NCBI GenBank assembly: GCA_002868945.1
Contig: PKTX01000057.1
Span: 51,557 to 115,556, forward strand
Source of the DNA: Desulfobulbaceae bacterium
GTDB lineage: Bacteria; Desulfobacterota; Desulfobulbia; Desulfobulbales; SURF-16
DNA length: 64,000 nucleotides
Direction of reading: 5' to 3'
How positions within the stretch are numbered: the first letter of the stretch is position 1; each line of letters begins with the position of its first letter. The translations under genes and the position numbers were made by a program. The notes under the pieces are model-generated. The model was not told the DNA's origin. It did no database searches and saw only the letters and a program-made list of their open reading frames with translations. Shown piece after piece: positions 1 through 9,721 of the stretch.

Positions 1-185
1 GCTCGGAGGTAAGCGAAACGAAGTGGAGACTCCGATATCGAATATATGCCTGTGCTTATTTTTCTCGCAGTCCTTGATCTCGAACGAAATGACCTATTTC
101 TGGACAGACACGATTTAACAAGTTGGTATTTGTCCATAAATGACCCGTGCGCCCTCAAGGCGGTGTGTACGTGGCAACGGTCATC
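1..185. repeat. Intergenic stretch with a copy of the REP-like core repeat
   Basis: The first 185 bases carry no convincing gene. Positions 4-40 are identical over 37 bases to 46541-46577. The segment is a diverged member of the repeat that starts GAGGTAAGSGAGC and ends CGASACTCCGA, found at several places in this window. A short stretch at 100-115 (GGACAGACACGATTT) recurs with one change at 9050-9064. The element may continue past the window edge. Confidence 0.8.
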
Positions 186-1151
186 CTACAGTTGTTCCTT
201 GATATAGGAATTTTCACGCAGCAGAACGAGCCACTTGTCAAATTTTTCCTTGAGCTTCCTTTGCAGAATCAGGTCGCGGATTTCCTCGTGCACCGATTCC
301 AGGGGGGCCTGGGTAATGATGTTGCCCGATTTGGCCGACAGGACCTTGAAGAACTGGAAACTGTCGTTGTGCTCAATGAGTTCACTGATCTCGCCGGGCC
401 GCAGGTCGGCCAGGCCTTCGCGCATGGCCGGCGAGAGCTCGTCACGTTTAAAGACACCGATATCGCCGCCGTCCGCGGCTGACGGCAGCTCCGAGTAGGA
501 CTGGGCGATTTCCTGGAAGTTTTCGCCGGCCTGTACCATGCCGCGCAGCTGCCGGGCCCGGCGTCTCGCCTCCTCCTTGGAGGCGGATTTGCCGCCCGGC
601 CCCCACTGGCAGCCGATCTGCAGGATATGCAGGCCGTCGTCTTTAGTCTGGCCATATTCGTTATGGTAATACTCTTCAATCTCTTCGTCGGTGACCACGA
701 CCTTGGAGTGGATTTCTATACTGAGCAGGCGTTGGCGCAGAATCTGACTATGTAGATTCTTCTTGTAGCCGGCCGGCGTGAGGCCGGCCTTGGCAAGTTC
801 GGCGGTGAACTCTTCCTCCGACAGATTGTTCTGTTCCATCATCCGGTAATATTGGAGATCAACCTCTTCATCGCTTACCTCAATGCCGCGTTCCGCGGCC
901 CGTTGTTCGATGAGTTTGCGTTCTATGAGGCCTTGGAGAATCTCTTGGCGGGCCGCGGCCAGGGTTTCGGCCCGCTGTTCAGGGGGGACCTGTTGGCGAA
1001 TTCTGTCAAAATGGAGGGCGCCCTCACTGTTGAGTTCGGAGAGGGTGATCAGGCCATCATTGACCACGGCAACAACACGGTCGATAACCTCAGCCTGGGC
1101 CAGGCCTGGGAGCAGAATCAGGAAGAGAAGGGTACGAAGGAGGTATGGCAT
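186..1151 (-). CDS. surA: SurA-like periplasmic peptidyl-prolyl isomerase/chaperone
   Basis: A 321-residue protein with a clear N-terminal signal peptide that ends in an A-Q-A cleavage site near residue 20. A SurA-type chaperone domain follows (the 'VVNDGLITLSEL' start is typical), then one parvulin rotamase domain at about residues 170-270, recognised by the 'GGDIGVF' and 'LRPGEIS' signatures. E. coli SurA has two parvulin domains and about 430 residues; this one-domain form is common in Desulfobacterota. It should escort unfolded outer-membrane proteins to the BAM complex in the periplasm. That fits its place downstream of mfd and bamA on the same strand. The start is an ATG with no strong ribosome binding site. 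SurA versus another SurA_N/PpiC protein cannot be settled from sequence alone. Confidence 0.85.
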   Translation of the reverse strand: MPYLLRTLLFLILLPGLAQAEVIDRVVAVVNDGLITLSELNSEGALHFDRIRQQVPPEQRAETLAAARQEILQGLIERKLIEQRAAERGIEVSDEEVDLQYYRMMEQNNLSEEEFTAELAKAGLTPAGYKKNLHSQILRQRLLSIEIHSKVVVTDEEIEEYYHNEYGQTKDDGLHILQIGCQWGPGGKSASKEEARRRARQLRGMVQAGENFQEIAQSYSELPSAADGGDIGVFKRDELSPAMREGLADLRPGEISELIEHNDSFQFFKVLSAKSGNIITQAPLESVHEEIRDLILQRKLKEKFDKWLVLLRENSYIKEQL

Positions 1152-1207
1152 AGGAAAATCTGTAGTTGAGAGTTTTGATTTTATACGTGATGATAGGTAG
1201 TTAGCTG

Positions 1208-4200
1208 TTATATATCATCGGCGCGCAACAGCTGCAACACTTTTTTGGCGGCAGCGAATATGGCCTCGGCACTGCGAGTCGATGTTGTTACCACCAGGCG
1301 ATTGTCCGGCGTCAGCCGCATGTTGCCCTTGGAGGTGCGGACCATAAGGAGTATCTGCTCCGGGAGCACCGGTGTTTCATCCAGGAAGGAGAAGGCCAGT
1401 GTGCCTGGACCCTGGTCAAGTTTATTGATACAAAGAGGCCGCATGGCAATCTTAAGTTCGATAATTTCCAGGAGATTTTCCGTTGCCGCCGGGATTGCGC
1501 CGTAGCGGTCAACAAGCTCGTCGCGCAGGTCGGCAAGCTGTTCAGTTTGGCTCAGGCTGGAAATCTTGCGGTAGGCGATATAGCGCTGTTCGCCGTCCGG
1601 AATATAGGAAGAGGGGATAAGGGCGGAGAGCTGCAGGTTGATCTCCGGTTCAAAGTCGGGCAGCTCCGTGCCGGCCGTATCATCGAGGCCGCGCCTCTTG
1701 AGATCCTCCACGGTGCGCTGCAGCAAATCAAGATAGAGATCGTAACCCACGGCGGCGATGTTGCCGCTCTGTGATTCACCCAGGATATTGCCGCCGCCGC
1801 GGATCTGCAGGTCACTCATGGCCAGCTTGAAACCACCGCCCAGCTCGTTGTAATCCATCAGGGCCCGTAGCCGCTGTTTGGCATCCTTGGAAAGACCGTC
1901 CAGTGAAGGCACCAGAAGGTAGGCATAGGCCTGCTGGCGGGAGCGGCCCACCCGACCGCGGAGCTGATAGATGCCGGCCAGCCCGAGCCGGTCGGCCCGG
2001 GTGATGATGATGGTGTTGGCATTGGGGATATCAAGGCCTGATTCAATAATGGTGGTGCAGACCAGTACATCAATGCGATGGCCGACAAAATCGACCATGA
2101 TCTCCTCCAGGGTCTTGCCCGGCATCTGCCCGTGCGCCACGGCCACCCGTGCCTCGGGCACCAGTTTCTGGAGGCGGGTGGCGATTTCATGGATGGACTG
2201 GACGCGGTTATGGACCAGAAAGACCTGGCCGCCGCGCTGCATCTCCTTGATAACCGCCTCCTTGATGACCAGGTCGTCATGGCGGGCCACAAAGGTCTTG
2301 ACGCTGCGTCGATGCCGGGGAGGGGAGCTGATGACCGACAGATCGCGGACCCCGAGGAGGGAGAGCTGCAGGGTGCGGGGGATGGGGGTGGCGGTGAGGG
2401 TGAGCACATCGACGTTATGGCGCAGTTTCTTGAGCTTTTCCTTGTGGGCCACGCCAAAGCGGTGTTCTTCATCAATGATGAGCAGGCCGAGACGGTTGAA
2501 CACCACATCCTTGGAGAGCAGACGGTGGGTGCCGATCACCACATCCACCCGACCGTGGCCGGTATCGCGGATAATCTCCTTTTGTTCCTTGGTGCTGCGG
2601 AAACGGTTCAGGCTCTCCACTCGTACCGGAAAACCGCTGAAGCGCTCCCTGAAGGATTCGGCATGCTGCTCGGCCAGCACCGTGGTGGGCACCAGCACCG
2701 CCACCTGATAGCCATCCTCCACCACCTTGAAGGCGGCGCGGATGGCCACCTCGGTCTTGCCGTATCCCACATCGCCGCAGACCAGCCGGTCCATGGTGCG
2801 GGGCGAGGTGAGGTCGTCAAGGCAGCTGTTGATGGCCCCCAGCTGGCCGTCGGTCTCATCGTAGGGAAACGACTCGGTGAGTTCATGGAAGAGTTCGCCC
2901 GGCGCCGAAAAGGCGTGGCCCTCGGCCACCTGTCTCTTGGCATAGAGTTTCAGGAGATCCTGGGCTACCTTCCAGACCGCCTCCTTGACCTTGCTCTTGG
3001 TCTTGGCCCAGGCCTTGCCGCCCAGGGCGTCGATCTTCGGTTTCTTGTCGGTGAGGCCTTTATACTTGCTCACCATGTTGAGCCGGTCAATGGGCACGTA
3101 GAGCTTGTCGTTATCCTTGAACTCGATGTGGAGAAAGTCGTTGCTGACAGTGCCATGGGTCATGTTGACAATGCCCTGGTAGATGCCGATGCCGTGCGTG
3201 GCATGGACCACCAGCTCACCGGCGGCCAACTGGTCGAAACTTACCGACTCGCCGGCAGCCGGATGTTTACGGCGGCTGCGGGGGGCGAGCTGTTTTTCGC
3301 CAAAGAGTTCTGTTTCGGAAAAGAAATGGATCTTTTCCAGGGGCAGATCAAAGCCGCGGCTCAGGGATTCCGGCAGTAAAACAACCTGATCCGCCACGGC
3401 GCCCGGCTCCGTAAGGGGCAGGTCGCGGGCCTGGACCGTCAGGCCGTGTTGGCTCAAGATGTCATGGAGGTTGCCCAGATGACGTTGCGAGCGGCAGGTA
3501 ATGATCGCCTGGTGGCCCTGTTCCTGTAAGGTCTGAATGTGATCCACCAGCGGCGTGATCAGCCCCTCCTTGCGGCGCCGCAGGTCAAGATCCTGTTTGA
3601 GCAGGGTATGATTGCCGCAGGATATGGTTATGGTCTCCTGGTCGGGGCTGATAAAGTCATGGACCTGCAGCCGGCTGAAAGATGCCAATTTGTCGGCGAG
3701 TTCCTCCTCTGTGACAAAGAGGTGGGCCGGATTCAGGGCCGGCTGCCTGCCGGCCACGGCCTCGGCATGGTTGGAGTCGATCCGTTCGCGCACCAGCTGC
3801 AGCGACTGTTGTTGAGAGAGGGCGTCGATCTCAATGATCACCGTGTCGCGGCCCACCACATCGAGCACCGTATCCGTGCCCTGGTAAAAGAGGGGCAGGA
3901 AAAATTCGATACCTGGAAAGGGACAGCCTGTCCCGAGATACTCCTCTATTTTACGACTGGGCTCGGCCGCCCATTGTTCACGTTCGGCAAGCTCGGTAAA
4001 GCGTGCGGTGATCCGTAGTCTCTCATCCTCGGAGGCGGGAAAGAGGATATCGCTCACCGGCAGGATGATGGTCTCGTCGATCTCCTTGAGAGAGCGCTGG
4101 CTGATGGGGTCGAAGTAGCGAATCGACTCCACCGTGTCGCCGAAGAAGTCGAGGCGCAGGGGGGCATCAAAGAGTTCGTGACCCGGTATGGCAAAGGGGG

Positions 4201-4720
4201 GTGGGAAGATATCGATAATGCCGCCCCGCACCGTGAATTCGCCGCTGTTCTGTACCAGGGAGACATGTTCATAGCCGCTGCGCTGCAGTTTGGCCACCAG
4301 GTCGTCCCGGTCAAGATCCTCGCCGCGCTCAACGGGTTCCGCCAGGCTGTCAAGGAGCTTGACCGGCGCAATTCTTCTGAGCAGGGCGTCGGCGGCAATC
4401 ACCATCACGCGGCTGTGGCCCTCGGCCATCTGGTAGAGGGTGGCCAGTCTGGCCGCCACGGTATGCGGGTCCGGGCTCAGCGGTGTGTAGGGCGGGATGT
4501 CGTAGCTTGGAAAGTTGAGGACCGTGGCCGAGGTGAAGATCTGCAGATCCCGTTCCAGGGAGGCGGCCATATCCTCGTTGGGGGCGATGAGGAGGAGGGG
4601 GCGGTTCAGCTCCCTTTGACAACGGGCGGCAAAAAGGGCAACGGCCGGCGGGCGCAGGCCAGAGACATTGGTGATCTGGCCGGGGCTGCTTTTTTGGAGA
4701 TGGGTGAGCAGTTTATCCAT
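1208..4720 (-). CDS. mfd: Transcription-repair coupling factor Mfd
   Basis: About 1170 residues, the usual length for Mfd. The domain order is complete: an N-terminal UvrB-like module that binds UvrA, a CarD-like RNA-polymerase-interaction domain near residue 500, a RecG-like SF2 translocase with a Walker A motif (GDVGYGKTE) near residue 645 and a DEEH box near 745, and the C-terminal TRCF domain. Mfd dislodges RNA polymerase stalled at lesions and recruits UvrA for excision repair. I place the start at the ATG that gives MDKLLTH; a TTG three codons upstream is also possible. It lies between bamA and surA on the same strand, separated from bamA by a small repeat element, so it may have its own promoter. 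Nothing appears damaged. Confidence 0.97.
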   Translation of the reverse strand: MDKLLTHLQKSSPGQITNVSGLRPPAVALFAARCQRELNRPLLLIAPNEDMAASLERDLQIFTSATVLNFPSYDIPPYTPLSPDPHTVAARLATLYQMAEGHSRVMVIAADALLRRIAPVKLLDSLAEPVERGEDLDRDDLVAKLQRSGYEHVSLVQNSGEFTVRGGIIDIFPPPFAIPGHELFDAPLRLDFFGDTVESIRYFDPISQRSLKEIDETIILPVSDILFPASEDERLRITARFTELAEREQWAAEPSRKIEEYLGTGCPFPGIEFFLPLFYQGTDTVLDVVGRDTVIIEIDALSQQQSLQLVRERIDSNHAEAVAGRQPALNPAHLFVTEEELADKLASFSRLQVHDFISPDQETITISCGNHTLLKQDLDLRRRKEGLITPLVDHIQTLQEQGHQAIITCRSQRHLGNLHDILSQHGLTVQARDLPLTEPGAVADQVVLLPESLSRGFDLPLEKIHFFSETELFGEKQLAPRSRRKHPAAGESVSFDQLAAGELVVHATHGIGIYQGIVNMTHGTVSNDFLHIEFKDNDKLYVPIDRLNMVSKYKGLTDKKPKIDALGGKAWAKTKSKVKEAVWKVAQDLLKLYAKRQVAEGHAFSAPGELFHELTESFPYDETDGQLGAINSCLDDLTSPRTMDRLVCGDVGYGKTEVAIRAAFKVVEDGYQVAVLVPTTVLAEQHAESFRERFSGFPVRVESLNRFRSTKEQKEIIRDTGHGRVDVVIGTHRLLSKDVVFNRLGLLIIDEEHRFGVAHKEKLKKLRHNVDVLTLTATPIPRTLQLSLLGVRDLSVISSPPRHRRSVKTFVARHDDLVIKEAVIKEMQRGGQVFLVHNRVQSIHEIATRLQKLVPEARVAVAHGQMPGKTLEEIMVDFVGHRIDVLVCTTIIESGLDIPNANTIIITRADRLGLAGIYQLRGRVGRSRQQAYAYLLVPSLDGLSKDAKQRLRALMDYNELGGGFKLAMSDLQIRGGGNILGESQSGNIAAVGYDLYLDLLQRTVEDLKRRGLDDTAGTELPDFEPEINLQLSALIPSSYIPDGEQRYIAYRKISSLSQTEQLADLRDELVDRYGAIPAATENLLEIIELKIAMRPLCINKLDQGPGTLAFSFLDETPVLPEQILLMVRTSKGNMRLTPDNRLVVTTSTRSAEAIFAAAKKVLQLLRADDI

Positions 4721-4788
4721 GGCGCTCAAAAAGAATCGCCACAGCAGAACGACGTGCTGCCATGGCGATAAAAGGGTTATTTTTTATG

Positions 4789-4930
4789 GCCATCTTGCAT
4801 ACTTGCTGTTTCGGCCTATTTTTCCGTCGCTACGAAAACAAAAAATGCTCAGATATAGCGGATATGTTGCGTGCCCGTAAGAGGAAAGCGAGCCTGCGAC
4901 ACTCCGAAAGATCTCATTGTGCAAGATAGC
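4789..4930. repeat. MITE-like element with terminal inverted repeats (short copy)
   Basis: A 142-bp non-coding element between mfd and bamA. Its ends, GCCATCTTGCA at 4789 and TGCAAGATAGC ending at 4930, are imperfect inverted repeats. The inside matches the element at 7934-8150: both have the block CGTCGCTACGAAAA, then AAAAATGCTCA, then the REP-like core ending in ACTCCGAAA before the right terminus. This copy looks like an internally deleted version, since it keeps only one core (4881-4907). Confidence 0.75.
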
Positions 4931-4941
4931 TTTTTGCCGTC

Positions 4942-7698
4942 TTAGAAGGAACCACCAATGGAGAAGTCCCAAATGGAAGAGTCTTCGTCGTCACGGGGAT
5001 CAAGATTCTTGCCCCACTCCAGGCGCAGCGGCCCCATGGGGGAGAGCCAGCGGAAGCCGAAGCCGGCGCCATGGCGCAGGGTGGAGAGGTCCCAGTTTTC
5101 CGAGAAATCTTCGTAGCTTGAACGATAATAAGGTTCACTGGGGTCGGCCTTGTAGGTCCGGTCCCAGACTTGACCGGTATCGTAGAAGACGACACCGCTT
5201 AAGCCCGCCTCCTCGAAGAGGGGAAAGGTGAATTCCAGATTCATGTAGGCCATTTCCGTACCGCCGATCCTCTCGTTGGTTGCGGTGTCGCGCGGACTGA
5301 TCTTACCGTTTTCAAAGCCGCGTACCGTGGCCAGGCCGCCCAGGTAGAAGCGTTCGTAAACCGGCAGCTTGCTGGGGTTATAGAGCGGATCGGTGGAGGG
5401 CAGACCATTGCCCGGATCATCCTCGTGGATGTAACCGGCCGCCACCTTGGCATGGAAGACCACCTTCCAGAATACCGGGAAATACCAGCTGCTGGAGGCC
5501 TCGGTCTTGGTGAACTCGCTGTCGCCGCCCAGGAAGCTACCCGCCTTTTTGGTGGAAATCATGTTGCGCGAGCCGCTGCTGGGCAGATAGCGCCGGTCCC
5601 TGGTGTCGCGCGATAAACCGACGGTGATAAAACGGGTTGTTTCGATATCCTTGGAATCAATGATGATCTGTGAGGCTATGAGTTCGTTTATATCACTGAG
5701 CTTGGAGTCGTCCACGCCAATGCTGGAAAAGGCGTGCCATTTTTCCCAGACCGGATAGCCGAAGCGCAGTGCCCCACCCCGTGATTCCTTGGTGTAGTCG
5801 TCATAGTCATACTCCCAGCTGTAGAGGTCGAAACCGAAGAGGAGTTTGGAGTCGTTGAGGTGCGGTTCGGTGAACTTCAGGTTGTAGCGGGTGCTGGTGC
5901 CGCCGATATTGGCCTGCAGGCTGAGATGCTGGCCGCGCCCCAGAAAGTTGTTCTGGCTTACCTCGGCCATGAACATCAGTTTGTCCACCGAGCTGTAGCC
6001 GGCGCCGATGGAGAAGGTACCGGTGGGCTTTTCCTTGACATCCACCACCACGTCCATCTTGTTTTCCTCGGTGGTGGGTTGTGGCGTGATGCTGACATCT
6101 TCAAAGAAGTCGAGGCGTTTCAGGCGGGCCGTGGATTTTTTAATGGCCGTGGTGTCAAAGATGTCATGCTCATCCATGACCATTTCCCGGCGGATAACCT
6201 TGTCACGGGTGCGGGTATTGCCCCGGATGATGATACGGTTGACATGGACCAGGTTGCCTTTGTTGATGTGCAGGGTGACGTCCACGCGCTTGTTGACGCT
6301 ATCCTTTTTGGTCTGCGGTGAGATGTCGGCAAAGGCATAGCCTTGTGAGGCGTAGAGGTCGGTGAGGGCCAGGGTGTCGTTGCGCAGCACCTCGCGGGTG
6401 AAATAGCGTTCGTCGCCAAGGTTCGTTTTGGCAAGGAGCTCCTCCTTGTCTTCCAGCAGGTCGCCCTCTATGTCATAGAGGCCGACCTTGTAGCGTTCAC
6501 CCTCGTCAATATTGAAGGTGACGTGGAGCCATTCATCCCTTTTTTCAATGATCGGTTCGGCAATCTTGACATCAATAAAGCCGTGATTCTGGTAAAAGGC
6601 ACCGATGCGATTGGCGTCCTCCTTGGCGGAATCACGTTTTAGGACACCCGATTCCGTAAACCAGGAGAACCAGCCCTTTTCCGAGGTGACCATGATATCA
6701 AGGAGCTCGCCATCGCTGAAGGTCATGTTGCCGTTAAAGGCAATATCCCTGATATAGACCTTTTTTCCCTCAACAATGTAGTAGTTGACGCTGACATAAT
6801 CCTTTTTCGGGTAAGTGATTTTGGTGGTCACCCTGGTGTTATAAAAACCTTTGGACTTGTAAAACTGTTTGATCAGGCTTGCGGATTTGTTGACCTGCTG
6901 GGGGCTGTAGATGGTGCTGGGCGTCACGGTGAGCAGCTCGCGGATATCTTTTTCACTTACCTCTTTGGCCCCGTGGATTTCCACCTTGGCAATGATCTCT
7001 TTCTCCTCCACGACAAAGGTGACCTCTTTTCCCTTGTCGCTGCCACGAACCTCGATGGAAACGTCATTGAAATAGCCCATCTTGAAGATGGCGCGCAGGT
7101 CCTGGCGCAGGCGGCCAGGGTTGTATGCGTCGCCCTGTCTGTTTTCGATGTGGCGCAGAATGGCACCGCTGTCAATACGGGTGTTGCCCTTGATGTTGAT
7201 GGCGGCAATACGGTGCAGGCGACCGGTATAGGCGGTTATTTCCTTGGTGAGGGAAGCGACGGTGGCGGCCAGGTTGGTCTGCCTGGCCTCTCCGAAGGTG
7301 GATGACTTGGTGGTCTGCTCCAACAGGTCAAAAAGGGTGAGATCGATGGCTATGGTCTCACCGAGCTTGGTGGCGCTGCCCGTTACAATATAGTCATAGT
7401 CATGGTCGGCGGCAAAGGCGCTGATCTCTTTATAAGAGGGGGGCCAGATCCCTTCGTAGTAAAAGATCTCCTTTGCCTGTCGGCGGCTGAAGTAGTCTTG
7501 ATCTTCCGCTGCCACGGCGGCTGCCAGGGCCTCGTCCATCTGTTGCGAGAAATTGTCGCCCTGTAGGCTTTTTGTTTTCAGGGGCAGAAAGAGGGTGTTG
7601 GTGGTGTCCGCCGCCTGGGCGGGAAGGGGGTGGGACAGCAGTGTCAGGCAGAAAAACAGCGTGAAAAAGGTGCTAAGCGACAGTCTTTGATGATGCAT
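4942..7698 (-). CDS. bamA: Outer membrane protein assembly factor BamA with extra N-terminal domain
   Basis: A 918-residue protein with a signal peptide ending in A-Q-A near residue 29. It has a run of POTRA domains, recognised by repeated 'IxIxGNTRxxxxxIRR' starts and 'GYFNDVSIEV' ends, and a C-terminal 16-stranded barrel ending in the aromatic residue expected for an outer-membrane protein (final GGSF). BamA is the central insertase for beta-barrel proteins. E. coli BamA has 810 residues. The extra length here is a segment at about residues 30-150, before the first POTRA, that resembles the TolB-N/CsgG-like periplasmic fold (alpha/beta, 'YDYIVTGSATKLGETIAIDL'). I prefer the ATG at 7698, because it begins directly with the signal peptide, over an ATG 20 codons upstream. 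lolD lies upstream across a repeat element. Confidence 0.95.
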   Translation of the reverse strand: MHHQRLSLSTFFTLFFCLTLLSHPLPAQAADTTNTLFLPLKTKSLQGDNFSQQMDEALAAAVAAEDQDYFSRRQAKEIFYYEGIWPPSYKEISAFAADHDYDYIVTGSATKLGETIAIDLTLFDLLEQTTKSSTFGEARQTNLAATVASLTKEITAYTGRLHRIAAINIKGNTRIDSGAILRHIENRQGDAYNPGRLRQDLRAIFKMGYFNDVSIEVRGSDKGKEVTFVVEEKEIIAKVEIHGAKEVSEKDIRELLTVTPSTIYSPQQVNKSASLIKQFYKSKGFYNTRVTTKITYPKKDYVSVNYYIVEGKKVYIRDIAFNGNMTFSDGELLDIMVTSEKGWFSWFTESGVLKRDSAKEDANRIGAFYQNHGFIDVKIAEPIIEKRDEWLHVTFNIDEGERYKVGLYDIEGDLLEDKEELLAKTNLGDERYFTREVLRNDTLALTDLYASQGYAFADISPQTKKDSVNKRVDVTLHINKGNLVHVNRIIIRGNTRTRDKVIRREMVMDEHDIFDTTAIKKSTARLKRLDFFEDVSITPQPTTEENKMDVVVDVKEKPTGTFSIGAGYSSVDKLMFMAEVSQNNFLGRGQHLSLQANIGGTSTRYNLKFTEPHLNDSKLLFGFDLYSWEYDYDDYTKESRGGALRFGYPVWEKWHAFSSIGVDDSKLSDINELIASQIIIDSKDIETTRFITVGLSRDTRDRRYLPSSGSRNMISTKKAGSFLGGDSEFTKTEASSSWYFPVFWKVVFHAKVAAGYIHEDDPGNGLPSTDPLYNPSKLPVYERFYLGGLATVRGFENGKISPRDTATNERIGGTEMAYMNLEFTFPLFEEAGLSGVVFYDTGQVWDRTYKADPSEPYYRSSYEDFSENWDLSTLRHGAGFGFRWLSPMGPLRLEWGKNLDPRDDEDSSIWDFSIGGSF

Positions 7699-7933
7699 AT
7701 TACAATCTCTTCCTTGCTGAGGATGACTAAGTTCTTGATGCAGCCGCAAAGCTGCCAAGCTGAAAGATTGGTGAAAAATGGCGGTTTGGTTCAGATAGCC
7801 GCGCTCCTGTCTGCTGTCAACATGGACCGGCGCCCCTGTAAAAGGGCGTCAGTTTAGCGGCATTTTTTTTAAAAGTCATGATAAAAGTCCGTCGCTGCCG
7901 TGGTCGCTTCGGCAAAGGGTCATTTTCTCTCTA

Positions 7934-8150
7934 GGGTATCTTGAATAATTGCCATTTTGGCCGATTTCATCGTCGCTACGAAAATAAAAATGCTCACATA
8001 TCATTAATATGCTGCACCCCAAGGGCACCCGGAGTGTCGCAGGCTCCCTTACCTCTTTCAGGGCGCGCTTTTTATTTTCTATGCTTCTTGAACTCGAACA
8101 GGTAAGCGAGCGGAGCGAGACTCCGAAATATCTCATTATTCAAGACACCC
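7934..8150. mobile_element. MITE-like element with 16-bp terminal inverted repeats and TCTA flanks
   Basis: A 217-bp non-coding element between bamA and lolD. The termini GGGTATCTTGAATAAT (7934-7949) and ATTATTCAAGACACCC (8135-8150) are inverted repeats with one mismatch. TCTA directly precedes the left end (7930-7933) and directly follows the right end (8151-8154), as expected for a 4-bp target duplication. Inside are two oppositely oriented REP-like cores (8030-8055 and 8100-8126), which could fold into a long hairpin. There is no transposase, so any movement would have to be in trans. A diverged shorter relative lies at 4789-4930. The rest of the 7699-8196 gap shows nothing else that I can identify. 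Confidence 0.8.
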
Positions 8151-8196
8151 TCTACTGTGGTATGGGATTGCTGTTTTACATGAGCTTTCCCGTTCT

Positions 8197-8889
<693 letters not shown>

Positions 8890-9295
8890 GCGGGGGCTCT
8901 GTGCGTGAGAACAGTGTCTGTCGATAAATGGCCCTTTCAGCGTCTCGGAGACGTGCGTGGCAGGCCGATCCCTGTGTTGTGCGTATAAAAGGAAGTGACC
9001 CTGCCTCTCTTTTCGCATTACCGGGATCCCGGAAAGGACTTCTTCTTGGACGGACACGATTTGTAAAAGGCGTGTCTGACGTATTTTTTTATAAAAATCT
9101 GTTGGACAGTACGATAACTTGGCTGATAAGGCAAGAAAAGGAAGCGGGCCGCCTTCAAAAAAATGGAAGTTATCAAGCTGTTGGCGTGTGAATGGTTTAT
9201 ACGTCAAGTAATTGCTGTTTCTGATTCGGGCACTAAGGAAAAGGTTCCAGAAAACTGGCCTTTCGCCGGCCCATCAACCTTTAGGGAGAAGAGAG
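8890..9295. other. Intergenic region between divergent lolD and the DUF3617 lipoprotein gene
   Basis: About 400 bases without a gene. It should contain the promoters for lolD (leftward) and the lipoprotein gene (rightward), but I cannot place either with confidence. A short hairpin with arms GACACG and CGTGTC lies at about 9056-9077. An open frame runs through it from lolD and shows no recognisable domain. Confidence 0.5.
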
Positions 9296-9721
9296 ATGAT
9301 CAAAAAATGCAAGGCATTCTCTGTCGGAGCCGGACTGGCCCTGGCTGTTTCGGCCTGCTCCGGCAGCGGGCCGGAGCTTCAGGAGGGCATGTGGGAGATT
9401 ACCACCGAGGTAAATATGCCCGGGATGCCCATGCAGATTCCGGCCATGGTCCACCGGCAGTGCCTGGGGCCGGATGATGTCGTGCCCAGGCAGGGGCCGG
9501 CCCAGCAGGAGATTTGCGACTATTCCAAGGCCAGGATACGCGGCAATACAGTGAGCTGGACCGTGGAGTGCACCAGTCCCGGCGGTACCACCACCACGGT
9601 CGGCGAGATCACCTATCGCGGCACCACCTTTGACGGGAGCCTGCAGGTGGCCATGAGTGGCGCCGTGGAGATGAGCGGCACCAATCACATCTCCGGCCGT
9701 CGGGTCGGCGACTGTCAGTAA
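9296..9721 (+). CDS. DUF3617-family lipoprotein
   Basis: A 141-residue protein with a lipoprotein signal sequence: MIKKC start, hydrophobic stretch and lipobox V-S-A-C near residue 21. The mature part is the beta-rich DUF3617 pattern: 'GMWEITTEVNMPGMP' near the N-terminus, 'CLGPDD', paired cysteines and a C-terminal 'SGRRVGDC'. The family has no proven function; members are small envelope proteins. The ATG at 9296 is preceded by a good ribosome binding site (AGGGAGAAG). The gene runs opposite to its neighbours. Its stop codon overlaps the 3' end of the LolC/E-like gene by 7 bases, so the two are convergent and interlocked. Base composition is like its surroundings. Confidence 0.8.
   Translation: MIKKCKAFSVGAGLALAVSACSGSGPELQEGMWEITTEVNMPGMPMQIPAMVHRQCLGPDDVVPRQGPAQQEICDYSKARIRGNTVSWTVECTSPGGTTTTVGEITYRGTTFDGSLQVAMSGAVEMSGTNHISGRRVGDCQ

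Noticed and set aside
2078..3379. A 433-codon open frame antisense to mfd
   Set aside because: Shadow of a highly conserved gene; no recognisable domain.
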